From Maniola hyperantus (taxonomy: Eukaryota; Arthropoda; Insecta; Lepidoptera; Nymphalidae): a stretch of 64,000 nucleotides of DNA. A program made the position numbers and the translations under genes. The DNA is taken from NCBI RefSeq assembly GCF_902806685.2, contig NC_048538.1:2356001-2420000 (forward strand), in the 5' to 3' direction. Shown here one piece after another: positions 10,453-20,895 of the stretch (the stretch's first letter is position 1; each line of letters opens with the position of its first letter). A model generated the notes under the pieces. It saw nothing but the letters and a program-made list of their open reading frames with translations, was not told where the DNA came from and searched no databases.

Positions 10453-11008
10453 GGAATTAAAGTTTTATTTTAAAGCTAACACAGAAGATTTTTATAAAAT
10501 AAATCTTCACAAAAAACCATACTGATGGATGATGTCAGTTTCTTCAAATTCCATACAGATTTGAATAAAAGAAAAGATACGGTTTCGTAAAAGATAAGAT
10601 GTTCATATATTAGGATGACGTGAATGCGCCTGAAAAGATAAAAGACTGCCAAAAGGATCTCGACCTCATATCCTAACGCGAATTGCAATGGAATCAGCAA
10701 AACCTTTTTGACTACATGAGCTGATGTCACTCTAGGCCATTGACCCCCAATTACGTCACTGAGTACAGTCGTGGACATTGCTTAGTGTGTGCACTGCAAT
10801 CGAGAATGTAAGTCAAGTGCCCATTCAAGAAAGTACTAGAGAGCACTACTACAAATCTAATAAGGAAGTGTAAAGTTGACACATGCACTAAGATTTTAAT
10901 TATAAGATTAGTACAGTTATACTGTAGATTAACTCCAAGTTAGTAATAGCATATTTTAATGCCAAATTGAAATTGGGTGGGTAAATTGCAAGCAAAAAAA
11001 TATAAGGT
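10453..11008. other. no recognisable feature
   Basis: No gene or repeat recognised; a 100-codon minus-strand ORF at 10476-10778 has no domain I can name. Confidence 0.35.
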
Positions 11009-11223
11009 ACTAGATGATGCCCGCGACCTCGTCCGCGTGGATTTAGATTTTTAAAATCCTGTGGGAACTCTTCAATTTTCCGGGATAAAAAGTAGTCTAT
11101 GTTCTTCCCCGGGATACAAGCTACCCCTGTACCAAATTTCGTCAAAATCGGTTAAACGATTGAGCCGTGAAAAGCTAGCAGACAGACAGACAGACAAACT
11201 TTCGCATTTATAATATTAAAGTA
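11009..11223 (-). mobile_element. Helitron-like element, CTGTCTG type
   Basis: On the minus strand it reads ACTAATATTATAAATGCGAAAG-like start, (TGTC)n, GCTAGCTTTTCACGGC, ACCGATTTTGACGAAATTTG, then the hairpin CCACGCGGACGAGGTCGCGG and GCATCATCTAGT. The 3' hairpin plus CTAG|T is the Helitron end. Same family at 22606, 56298, 60402(-), with decayed copies at 31905(-), 32043, 47636. Confidence 0.75.
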
Positions 11224-11294
11224 TGGTCAAATTGAGCCTTATGATGGACATCGGTTGAATAAGGGAGATTTCTCAGAATTCTGCTATAGCTAAC

Positions 11295-11412
11295 TGTTTA
11301 AACTAATGATTTTAAGCTTATTTCGTGGTTTAAAGGGTGTTAGTCCCGTCGTGACCCGATTACCCGTGCAATTGGGTTGAAATATCGACAAATAAAAACA
11401 TCTAATTAATCG
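11295..11412. repeat. AATTGGGTTGAAATATCG dispersed repeat
   Basis: CCCGTGCAATTGGGTTGAAA followed by TATCGACAAATAAAAACATC recurs at 35333-35375. The opposite-strand piece AATGATTTTAAGCTTATTTC at 11308 also recurs at 18268 and (complement) at 35425-35445. Class unknown. Confidence 0.6.
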
Positions 11413-11423
11413 TGGTATATACC

Positions 11424-11628
11424 CGTTATCTACTGACTGACTGATTGATCTATCAACACACAGCTCAAACGACTGGACGGATCTGGCTGAAGTTTGGCAT
11501 GCAGATAGCTATTGTGATGTAGACGTCCACTAAGAAAGAATTCTTAAAAATTCACCACCCCAAGATGGTAAAATAGGGGTTTGTGATTCATGTAGTCTAC
11601 GCGGACGAAGTCGCGGGCATAAACTAGT
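11424..11628 (+). mobile_element. Helitron-like element, GACTGACTGATC type
   Basis: CTACTGACTGACTGATTGAT, then ACAGCTCAAACGACTGGACG and a hairpin CGCGGACGAAGTCGCGGG followed by CATAAACTAGT. The body differs from the CTGTCTG type but the 3' hairpin is shared. Confidence 0.7.
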
Positions 11629-12469
11629 CTTAAACGTGCTATCTCAAGAAATTTCTAACCCTTAACAATGTAACAACACAAACAATTTTTAATCGTTATA
11701 GTGATTTAAGATATTGGTGGAATTAATATATTTTTAGGCAATTTAGAACTTATTGAACATAATATGATAGAACTTTATATAAGTGCAGTAAGATTAAGGT
11801 GGAACCAAATATAATATACCTAAGTTATGTAATGTAACACTTTACAGAGCGACGTGGTCGCATAAGCGACTAAGCTCTCTTAATAAATATTAAAGAAAAA
11901 TATAACAACACCAGTGATGTGGGCGAATGTACAAGTGAACTTGACCGATCTTTTTGCAAGGTACAGAGGCCATCGACACTTGAGCGTGTGTCATGAGATA
12001 ATGCGAGTTTAAGCGATCCATCGGACTGCTGGCCCGACACCGTTGTAATGATAGTCCGAGAAATCCAACTCCTCACACGTTCACAAAAAAACCAAGTGGA
12101 CAATAGTGCTATTACATACACAATTCCTAAACTGAAAACAAATTACTTATAGGTCAAGTAATTTTTACTATTAAGTACCTATCATTCTTCTTACAATTAC
12201 AAATTTCTTTATGATACTATAATTAAAATACAAGCCTATAACAATTAAATATTAAAATGCGACATGCCACCAGACAAGCAATACGCACCACCACCACGCA
12301 GCACCACACAAATCCCGAACCACTCGACGCACGTTTCGCCGCGACAACGGAGAATCCTCAGAAGATGTAGGTCTATCTATAAGGCCTGCATGTTTGGCAG
12401 TGGGAGTGTGGGCGGTGCATGTCACATGCTGCATGTTGCACCATACAGATTCGACCTGTTTCAGCGGAT
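11629..12469. other. no supported gene
   Basis: Overlapping ORFs on both strands at 11870-12121 and 12252-12482 have biased proline/arginine or cysteine content and no recognisable domain. CA/GT-rich stretch at 12265-12310. Confidence 0.35.
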
Positions 12470-12945
12470 TATAGCAAATTAGAGATTATGCCCGCCTCTA
12501 GGCTCAGTAAAGTTAGCAATTCATTTGCTCGTAATTCCATACGTTTCTATAATAAGCTTCCAGAAGACATATTGGAGATGTCTCTCAACAAGTTCAAAGT
12601 GTTCATAAAACGTAAACTAATTGAAAAATCCTATTACAATGTAAAGGATTATTTAAATGATAAGCAAGCTTGGGAATGAGTTGCTTAACGACTTTGTGAT
12701 AGTTCTAATAAGTTTCAATAATTTTGTAAAGTGGTGATAATAAAAAGAATACCCGGCTGAGTTTGTTGTGGGCTCTTCTCAGACCTGGGCGCGTTTGGAA
12801 CCCTCGTAGCTTTAGTTTTAAGTTTGCGTTATAATTATCACCACTATATCTTACAAATCTAACACCATACCAGACCATCAATAAGCGTAAATTATTACCT
12901 ATTTTGAATAAATCATTTGACTTTGACTTTGACTTTGATTAAGCT
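12470..12945 (+). mobile_element. LINE 3' end (C-terminus and 3' UTR), CR1/Jockey-like
   Basis: The open frame ending at 12679 encodes NSIRFYNKLPEDILEMSLNK then FKVFIKRKLIEKSYYNVKDY and stops after LNDKQAWE. This RFYNKLP...FK..IKRKL pattern is the usual C-terminal tail of insect LINE reverse transcriptases. The UTR carries AAAAAGAATACCCGGCTGAG, an inverted TGGTGATAAT/ATTATCACCA pair, and ends in TTTGACTTTGACTTTGACTT, a short tandem tail. It is 5'-truncated: no endonuclease or RT core. It serves as the reference for the copies at 4476 and 6160. Confidence 0.75.
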
Positions 12946-13460
12946 TTTGGTTCATTGTATATTATGGATTTCCGCAAAGTAACGCCTGCTTCTATAGAAC
13001 ATTTGAACTTGTGACGCTTTAGAAAATATAAAAGCCTTCATTGATCACAAGTTTTCATCAAAAAAGTTCATCAACCACTCAAAGCTCTGTAGTAACCTCT
13101 AAATTCTGTTTAAGTGTCGATGACAGTAAAAGGCAATTTGACCCGCTAAATTGCGAACTGGTAATGTGAACAGCAAGTGACTAATGACTGCAACCTAACT
13201 GTTGTCGTATCGCACCGGCCAGTGCTCGGCAATTTAGCGAAACAATAGCAAGCTGGAACAATGCAACGGTGTTATATCCAGTTCATCCAACTGCATCGAC
13301 AATACCCTGATAGATTTCTAATTTTAGGGTGCTCATAAACGGAGTATACCTACTGTGCCGATTTACATGTAAAACACAAAGTTGAAGTTCTTATACAAAT
13401 GATGAATTTCCCAGTGACAAAATTGCGTGGAAGCAACTTACTGAGCTTTTGCAGTTGGCC
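12946..13460. other. no recognisable feature
   Basis: No gene, RNA or repeat recognised. Confidence 0.4.
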
Positions 13461-13682
13461 ACAAGTTGATGTCGTTCGATTCGTTCGCGTGGAATTAGGT
13501 TTTCTTACAAATCCAGAGGGAAACTCTTTGATTTTCCGGAACAAAAAGTAGCCTATGTCACTTTCCAGGTCTTTATCTATAGGTACACATGCAAAAAATC
13601 ACGTCAATCCGTTGCACCGTTGCGACGTGATTGAAGGACAAACCAACAAACAAACACACTTTCGCATTTATGATACTGGTTC
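13461..13682 (-). mobile_element. Helitron-like element, TTTGTTTGTTGG type
   Basis: Minus-strand copy of the family at 15234. It contains CAATCACGTCGCAACGGTGC and ends in a worn hairpin (CACGCGAACGAATCGAACGA). The CTAGT end is lost. Confidence 0.65.
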
Positions 13683-13746
13683 ATAATTTTTGTTGATGAC
13701 GCGGACGAAATCTCTGAAAGACGAAGACTATTATCAAAGTCAAGCG

Positions 13747-13840
13747 GTCAGTCAGCTTCTCATTGTTTATTATGAAATCAAATTGAGAAACTAACTGACC
13801 ATTCTCAAGACAATGGTCAGTTAGTTTGTCGATCTTGAGA
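13747..13840. repeat. alternating inverted repeats (competing hairpins)
   Basis: AAACTAACTGACCATT (13788-13803) pairs perfectly with AATGGTCAGTTAGTTT (13812-13827) around 8 bases. GGTCAGTCAGCTTCTCATT (13747-13765) could instead pair with AATTGAGAAACTAACTGACC (13781-13800), and TCTCAAGA (13803-13810) with TCTTGAGA (13833-13840). Confidence 0.75.
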
Positions 13841-14640
13841 TTTTGCATATAAGGTTCCTCTATAACGTATACCTTTTGAGAAATTCCAACACGATTTAAA
13901 AAGATACCTTTATATACGCGAATGAAGTTGCAACAATAAGTTATTGCAGAATATAGCTACAGAGTATAAATGCATTAAGTAGCCTTCGCCTAGTGAAAAG
14001 ATAACCTACAACAAACAGCCTAGCCTAGGAGTGTTCTCAATCGCACAGTTCAGTAGCTTCCCTTAACATAATATCTATGTCAGGGTCCCACAACCGGTCG
14101 CCGGTCGCGGTACCGTTATACGCCATTACGGCGACAATACCAATTCTGTGCGTATCGAATCGGCTGCGCGTGCGTCGCTAGATCGCTATCGGCCGTGTGG
14201 GGCCCCTAACACCGAAAGCGGTTGAAGTGAAAGAAACTAATAAAAATTGTGATAGCCATTGACTTATATATTACTTCGTAAGGACAGGGCCATTAAACAA
14301 GCGAAATGGCACCGATTCATTGGTCCTAACTTGTTTATTTAGCACCAATGCAACCTCAGTGACGTCTGGATATCAAACGGGTCATTCATTAGTATCTAAG
14401 AGGTGGCGCTGATTTATTTGGTTCCAAAACCGTGAAAAATTTTATTCGCTTGGGCATATCTTGTCATTTATATCGATGGTGATAGCTTATTTTTTTGCTT
14501 CTAAATCCTGGGAGGTGGACCTGTAGCATTTTCGAACGAAGAGTTGTCGGATGGAGTATGGATAACTTATTTTTTGCTAAAGGATCTAGGAGGTGGTACC
14601 CTGTATCATTTTTGAACCAAGAATGCTCCTGCCATTATTG
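13841..14640. other. no recognisable feature
   Basis: A GC-richer patch near 14090-14200 (ACCGGTCGCCGGTCGCGGTA) has no match. No ORF or repeat supported. Confidence 0.4.
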
Positions 14641-14649
14641 GATGGGGAA

Positions 14650-14930
14650 TTGATCTTTAGCATTAACTAAGAGTAAAAGGGGACGGTAACATCTCAGATG
14701 GGCAGATGACATTAAGTCTGTAGCAGGGGCTACATGGCAGAGAAAAGCCAGAGATAGAACAATTTGGAAGGGAATGGAGGAGGCCTATGTCGGAAGACAC
14801 TGAGGCGCTAAAACGGCTACCGAAGACGCAACTTGCTATATATACTTACTAGTTTAATAATATGTAATTGTTTAAATTAACAAATTGTGAATTGCGAACC
14901 CTCAGAATAATAAAGGCTTATTTAATTTAG
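14650..14930 (+). mobile_element. RTE-like LINE 3' end
   Basis: Translation gives LRWADDIKSVAGATWQRKAR then DRTIWKGMEEAYVGRH and stop near 14803, the standard RTE C-terminus (WADDI..VAG..W...A.DR..W....EAYV). One in-frame stop precedes it. The 3' UTR carries AATAATAAAGGC and leads straight into the TTTAA array, so the array is probably the expanded retrotransposon tail. Confidence 0.75.
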
Positions 14931-15066
14931 TTTAATTTAATTTAATTTAATTTAATTTAATTTAATTTAATTTAATTTAATTTAATTTAATTTAATTTAA
15001 TTTAATTTAATTTAATTTAATTTAATTTAATTTAATTTAATTTAATTTAATTTAATTCAATTTAAT
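14920..15066. repeat. (TTTAA)n array, 25 pure units
   Basis: Uninterrupted TTTAA from 14931 to about 15056 with two imperfect edge units. Attached to the RTE-like 3' end. Confidence 0.95.
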
Positions 15067-15233
15067 TAACTAAGAAGAAATTTGAAATGAAGTAACTGAA
15101 CGAGTAAAAGATTAATAGACAATGACGATAAGAAAAAATCATTTTTAATGAACACACAGAGATAGTTAGTTAAATCCAAGCGGACGATGTTCAGGGTGGA
15201 GGACCTCATCCTCATTGTTGATCCTCTGGTCAG

Positions 15234-15449
15234 TACCCTTATTATAAATGCGAAAGTGTGTTTGTTTGTTGGTTTGTCCTTCAATCACGTCGCAACGGTG
15301 CAACGGATCAACGTGATGTTTTGCATGGGTATAGATAAAGACCTGGAGAGTGACAAAGGCTACTTTTTATCCCGGAAAATCAAAGAGTTCCCACGGTATT
15401 TTTAAAAAACCTAATTCCACGCGGATGAAGTCGCGGGCCTCAGCTAGTA
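15234..15449 (+). mobile_element. Helitron-like element, TTTGTTTGTTGG type (reference copy)
   Basis: TTATTATAAATGCGAAAGTG then TTTGTTTGTTGGTTTGTCC, CAATCACGTCGCAACGGTGC, GGTATAGATAAAGACCTGGA, a conserved TTTTTATCCCGGAAAATCAA block and the 3' hairpin CACGCGGATGAAGTCGCGGG followed by CCTCAGCTAGT. It shares its second half with the CTGTCTG type. Confidence 0.75.
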
Positions 15450-15830
15450 CTACATATTTTACACTCAACAACTGCCTTATAAACATAATATTCGTAAGTA
15501 CATAACTTACAAAACAGTTAAATAAACAACTAACGGAATTTTCAGCATCTGCCCACTCTTAAAAAATAGCTCGTAAATTAAAATTCTTACGAACTTATTA
15601 CGAATTTTTAGATCCAGAGCGCTCGACATCTCGCCGACCAAATATAGACAACATAATGACCTCAACGAGTAGTTCAAGGTGCGAAGCGTGTGCAACAGGT
15701 GTGAAAGAATACCAGTATGTCAAGGAATTGTTTTTTTTTACAGTTTCACCCCACTTGTTTATTTTTAATGTGTAATCTTTCGATTGTTTTAATACTATAC
15801 TCTAACAGAAAGAAGTTAGTAGGTACAGTC
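15450..15830. other. no recognisable feature
   Basis: No gene or repeat recognised between the Helitron-like copy and the reverse SINE. Confidence 0.4.
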
Positions 15831-15832
15831 AT

Positions 15833-16162
15833 CATCATCATCATGATCAACCCATCGCTGGCTCAAAACAGAGCACGGGTCTCCTCTCAGAGTGAGAAGA
15901 GTTTGGTCATAGTCTACCACGCTGGCCATGTGCGGATTGGTAGACTTCATACACCTTTGAAAACATTATGGAGAACTCTCAGGCATGCAGGTTTCCTCAC
16001 GATGTTTTCCTTCACCTTTAAAGCAAGTGATATTTAATTGCTTAAAACGCACATAACTCCGAAAAGTTAGATGCGTTAGTTGCGTGCCCGGGATTGAACC
16101 CCTGATCTCCCGAATAGGAGGCGGATTTCTTAACCACTAGGACTAGGCTATCTCGGCGATAT
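15833..16162 (-). mobile_element. tRNA-derived SINE, family 2
   Basis: On the minus strand: head with A box (TAGTCCTAGTGGTTAAGAAA), B box GGTTCAATCCC, body TCGGAGTTATGTGCGTTTTA, and a (GAT)n end seen here as CATCATCATCATCAT at the left edge. The head resembles a tRNA; the GAT tail is like that of the RTE elements in this window. Confidence 0.85.
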
Positions 16163-16174
16163 TTTGCATTGTGG

Positions 16175-16262
16175 TGAGTGACATAGACTAGTTTTTATCC
16201 CGAAAAAACATGTTCCCACGGGTTTTTAAAAGCTAAATCCACGCGGACAAAGTCGCGGGCTA
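16175..16262 (+). mobile_element. Helitron-like 3' fragment
   Basis: GAGTGACATAGACTAGTTTT, TTCCCACGGG and hairpin CACGCGGACAAAGTCGCGGG followed by CTAGT. Only the 3' half remains, next to the reverse SINE. Confidence 0.65.
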
Positions 16263-16483
16263 GTAGCTAATAATGTTATAGCAATTTACGAGTGCGCGGC
16301 TGTCCTAAAAATCTACCATAAACATATGATTTACGACCCACGACCACTTCCAGCTAGTTTCTATATGTAAGTCTGCATAGAAAATGTTACATAGTAGTAT
16401 AACGTACAAAAACTTTGCTCTGAAATCTTCAGAATGTCTTCTTATAAAGAAAAGAACGAGGAAGAAGATAAAGAATTTATAAA

Positions 16484-16577
16484 ACTAGCTTATGCCCGCG
16501 ACTTCGTTCACGTGGATTTAGGTTCCTAAAAATCCCGTGGGAACACTTTGATTTTCCGCCATAAAAAGGAGCCTGAA
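16484..16577 (-). mobile_element. Helitron-like 3' fragment
   Basis: Minus-strand 3' end: ACTAGCTTATGCCCGCGACT then TCGTTCACGTGGATTTAGG. The 5' half is missing. Confidence 0.65.
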
Positions 16578-16596
16578 AAATGAAAAAACTTCAAGA

Positions 16597-16911
16597 TCCA
16601 GTTTCCATTAAAGTGGAGCAGAGTGGAGACGTGTTTAGTCCTCCAATCAGACTCTTAATAGACGACGTAAAAAATTATCACATCATTTTTTAAAAATCTG
16701 ACTGGTTGACTGAACACATCTCTCCTCTCCGCTTAGGCCCGGTATCCATCCAAGCGGAGCGGAGAGAAGATGTGTTCAGAGGGCCAATCAGATTTTTAAA
16801 AGATGATGTAATAATTTTTTCACATCATCTATTAAAAATTTGATTGGTTGACTGAACACATATCCTCTCCGCTCCGCTTAGGTCGAAACCGGGCCTATGG
16901 TGGAAACCGGG
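16597..16911. mobile_element. two tandem palindromic MITEs
   Basis: Unit 2 (about 16752-16911) has arms AAGCGGAGCGGAGAGAAGAT and its complement ending CTCCGCTCCGCTT, with CCAATCAGATTTTTAAAAGA mirrored by TATTAAAAATTTGATTGG. Unit 1 (16597-16755) is a diverged copy of the same palindrome. GTGGAAACCGG at the right mirrors GTTTCCA at the left edge. Confidence 0.75.
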
Positions 16912-18035
16912 GCTAATCGTCATTCATCTATCATGTAAAAAGTAAGCAAAATTACGAACGAAATTTGTCGAAGCCAGTAAGTGCAGCAACTAAGTATTTA
17001 ACGGACTTTCACACAGGATTCCGTTGCATGAATTCAGTACATTAATTTAACATCGCATGATACAAAAACACTTGGAAACCACCTCGTAACTCGTAAACCT
17101 ATCAGATTTTCGTTGCATTTGCATATAAAATGTTCCGCTGTACTTTCATAGCGCACGCTAGAAGATATCTAATGTTTCTAAGACGGCCCCTTATTATCGT
17201 AAATTTGTCCTGGACAAGCGTAAAATCGCTTGAGTCTCGGATCTGTATAGTAGCGTTATTTATGGCCATTCTAAAACTATGGTTTAAATTTTAAGCTTCA
17301 GCGGATACCTATCTCTTTCAATAGGGTCTTGGACTGTGTAATAAAATGAAGTGATTTTTTGTTTAGAGGTAGTTTATGGAGCTAGAATAGAGAACAATTT
17401 TAAAAATCACGATTTTTATTTATTTTTAACATAAACGTCACGCTGCACGGAAGGTGAATAATGACGGCACAATCTGTAAACGACAATTTTTTTTCAATTT
17501 TTTAACATAAAAATAAGACTAATTTCTGCGGGAAAATATTTTACCGCAAATGCATGACATACATGAACCTTCCTTTACAGTCACTACGAAATGCAGTTCT
17601 ATGATCCTTCGATTTTTTTCTTCATTTCAAATTGTCAAACATTTCAATATTCGTCTCAAATATTTTTTGTACTCAAGACAGTATTTAGAGTTTTAGAGAC
17701 TCAAGAGAGTAAAAAGTAGAGAGACTTGTTTGCCTGTTTCCATAACATATTTCTATAAGCTCATCACTTGGACCAACTACAGATTTAGAATGCTCGAAGC
17801 GCTATTGAATTTATTTATTCAATCGCTACATAAAACCAAATTAAGTTGATATATCACTTTGGCAATACGCATTAGATTTACACGAGCTCTAATTGCTTCC
17901 AGCACCTCAATACGATATCAGTGTAATATGTAAATTACGACCTGTTGATTTTAATTCTACGACATAATAACATTATCACGGCTCTTTTGAAATCTATAGA
18001 TCTGAAGAATTAGGTACAAGTTTTCTAAATACATA
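16912..18035. other. no recognisable feature
   Basis: 1.1 kb of AT-rich sequence with no supported ORF or repeat. Confidence 0.4.
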
Positions 18036-18253
18036 AAAGGAAAAGGCTACTGACTGACTGACTGACTGATCTATCAACGCACAGCTCAATCTACTGGACT
18101 GATCGGGCTGAAATTTGGCATGCATATAGCTATTTTGAAGTAGAATTACAGGAGGATTGTAGGATTTTTGAAAATTCAACCCATAAGGGGGTGAAAATAG
18201 GGGTGTGAAATTTGTGTAGTCCATCGCGGACGAAGTCGCGCGCATAAGCAAGT
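18036..18253 (+). mobile_element. Helitron-like element, GACTGACTGATC type
   Basis: AAAGGAAAAGGCTACTGACT, CACAGCTCAATCTACTGGAC, and hairpin CGCGGACGAAGTCGCGCGCA; the end reads AAGCAAGT instead of AGCTAGT. The reverse ORFs here are shadows. Confidence 0.7.
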
Positions 18254-19050
18254 CCCAATATAAACGCGACTAATGATCTTAAGCTTATTTCGTAGTTTAA
18301 CGACATAACCACGATTAATCAGGTCGATTTTCGCGGATTTCTACAGCTGGACTATTTTCGAAAAACTAACTAAAATTTGTATTTTCGCGGCCGGATGTAT
18401 CAAACCACCTTAACATAAGATATTGAAGTTATTCTCGTTTATATCCGAAACCGATACGTACAAGCAAGCAACAAGAGCCGTTACGACAGTACATTGCCCG
18501 ATCGGGCTTTATCGATGTACGTATCGATTTCGCCAAGTGTAACATCGAATTATTATCGATTGAACAAGGGGAGAGGGGTCGTGGGAACTGGGCGACTTGC
18601 ACTTTCGTCGGCGCGCGATACCGGGCGCCGGGGAGTCTGCGCGTGCGCACGAGTCTAGCCACGGATTAAAGGCTTGGGCAAACGCAACGCGTTACGGCAG
18701 CGATGCGCGATGTCAACGTGTTTAAAACAGCTCCTTGCAGGGCGTTCATGTTTGAGAAGTTCACCTAGAATTTTTTTGATAAATGATACGTCCATTGATT
18801 AGTCTTGATGGTGCGAGTGTTACTGGAGACTGGGTAGATAGATAAAATGCTTAAAAAATCAAAATGGCGGATTTTATGCGCTTTAATGTGCTAACTGAAA
18901 AAGATCCGGTGTAAACCGCAATCGGGGTTTTTTTTTAACTTTTTAACTTGTGATAAATAAACTGAATTGATTAAATGCCTAAGCAATCACAGCGAGTGTC
19001 GGAAACGTAACCTGCTGGTCGATTGCAGGAAAACTGCATCAATTAATTAT
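18254..19050. other. GC-richer island, no supported gene
   Basis: 18265-18330 repeats a piece of the AATTGGGTTGAAATATCG family. 18580-18670 is unusually GC- and CpG-rich (CGGCGCGCGATACCGGGCGC) for this window. A 77-codon minus ORF covers it, but no domain is seen. Confidence 0.35.
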
Positions 19051-19054
19051 AACT

Positions 19055-19345
19055 AAAATCTCAATTGTGATTTATGGTATTCTTGTTGCAACAATGTATT
19101 GTAGCCAATAGGCAGGGAGCGTCAACCAATCAGACGTGATTACGATCGTGACATTGTAGCTGTCGTTCTACGGTAGGGCGATTGTCTAAAACCGGCAACA
19201 ACCATTATTACAATCTCAATTGTTCTGATTGGCTGAATTTGTGCGATTCTTGTTGCAACAATGCATTGTAGCCAATAGTGAGCGAGCGTTAACCAATCAG
19301 AGATGATTGCGATCGTGACATTGTAGCTGTCATTCTGCTGCAATC
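19055..19345. repeat. 167-bp tandem pair of a dispersed repeat
   Basis: TCTTGTTGCAACAATG starts at 19081 and 19248, and CGTGACATTGTAGCTGTC at 19147 and 19314, so the period is 167 bp. A third copy is at 39133-39275. AACCAATCAG blocks and GCAATC motifs suggest a MITE-like unit, class unknown. Confidence 0.75.
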
Positions 19346-19724
19346 TAACAGCAGTGTTACGACTTGCGATCAGTCGCGCCGCTTCCGTCGCTAGTCGCTG
19401 CTGTTGAGCTATGTGTTTGCCCAAGCCCATATCATTCATCGGCTCCAACGGGCCTTACATGGCGCGAGGATTTGTGGAGAAAGTTGCACCGTTAGGAGAA
19501 ATGCTCCTTAGCAGAGGCTTTCAAATGATAAGCTTTGTTTTACTTTGATTTGTGACCCGTGTTGTGACTTTGACCAACGATGCTGTGACATAAATTATTT
19601 CTTTCATGATTCATGACCGTTTACGTAAACAGCGCTAGCAAGATTCATAGCCGTCTGGATATCATTTCAGAACGCTTTTATTAGTAGGTACTACTTATTA
19701 TAAAAAGAATGAACTGAGTGACAT

Positions 19725-19945
19725 ATCAATCGTCATCTTCATCAACGCAACCCTTCAGCGGCCCACTACGACTACTAACTACTGAGAACTTCTCTGAGAA
19801 TGAGAAGGAGTTACGCCATAGTCGACCACGATGGCCAAGTGCGGAGCTGAAAACTTCACACACCTTTGTGAACGTGACAACCCTGGTATGCACGATGTTT
19901 TTTCAGAAATCTATCCGGAACGTGTCACCTAGGGTCACTGGATGA
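19725..19945 (-). mobile_element. SINE family 2, worn body fragment
   Basis: Minus-strand match to the body: TGAGAATGAGAAGGAGTTAC, GACCACGATGGCCAAGTGCG, CACACACCTTTGTGAACG. Head and boxes are absent. Confidence 0.6.
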
Positions 19946-20800
19946 ATAAAACAAAGAAATTGGAAGTACCTACTAGTAGATACCTAATAATTATTACATT
20001 TCCTACAGTCATGAAAGAAATTCGTCTTCACGCTTCGCGCAAGCGCGGCCTTCTAAGTTCTACGGCATCAGTAGCCATTATATATACGAAAGTATGATTT
20101 CAGACGAGCGCAAGGCCAAATTATAATAAAAAAATATTAAGAATACAAAAGATATACCTAATTAGAAATTGCCATTATTATAATAATTATAATATCGATA
20201 ATAGCGAAAGAAATATAAAGCTTTCAATTTATCTGCACTCAATAAAGCTTACTCACAAACAATAACTTAAACTTTTGTTATTAATAATTCATATAATTAA
20301 GATGTTATTGCCTACATTATAATATCGAAGCTGAATGAACTATCAAGACTTCTCAAGAAGAGAAACTTAAAACAAAAACAATAACATAATTCAGCCGGTA
20401 TAAAAGATATCGAGTATAATAGAAAAATCAACAAAGATGTCACTTTCTCGACGCAGCCGTGAACGACAATGCGAAAAAGACTGGGAGATAGTCGCAAATG
20501 TAGAGGCACTGCTGGATAAATGCTAAAAGTTGTAATGACATGCCAAATGCCGATCAACGGTAGTTTCGCAGTGATATGCAAGCGATTTTGGAGAGACTTT
20601 TAAGAAGTAGCAATCATATTGTCCATACATAGCTAATTTCAAAAACGCAATAAAAGAAAAGCTTTAAAAATGATTGAAAATGCACTATTTAATAACATCT
20701 TTTCACGTAGCAATCTGAGTAGTACCGGGCAGGGTACTAATAAATAAACTGCTATCTTATACTTAACGGACAAACTGCCAGATATTTCGAGGGACATGTG
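19946..20800. other. no recognisable feature
   Basis: AT-rich, no supported gene. Confidence 0.4.
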
Positions 20801-20807
20801 GCCTAGT

Positions 20808-20895
20808 TGTGACAGCGCACATCAAACAATCACGCTGGTTAAGCAACGATGACCTCAGTCGGTAATTGGACGGGTGACTAATTTTGGATGTCTAA
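20808..20895 (+). pseudogene. possible 5S rRNA-derived fragment
   Basis: GGTTAAGCAACGATGACCTC followed by AGTCGGTAATTGGACGGGTGAC resembles the middle of 5S rRNA (TTAAGC-AACG ... GGTTAGTA-TTGGATGGGTGACC). The rest of the gene does not match. It could be a 5S-derived SINE scrap or coincidence. Confidence 0.35.

Noticed and set aside
13961..14054. TATA box (TATAAA) plus initiator (TCAGT) as a promoter
   Set aside because: The spacing is about 80 bases, far more than the usual 25-30, and no gene follows.
14920..15066. CRISPR-like or telomere-like array
   Set aside because: It is a pure 5-bp tandem repeat with no spacers, attached to a LINE end; insect telomere repeat is TTAGG, not TTTAA.
18580..18670. 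CpG-rich promoter or first exon
   Set aside because: GC-rich but no recognised ORF, start or splice site; kept only as a note in the region entry.
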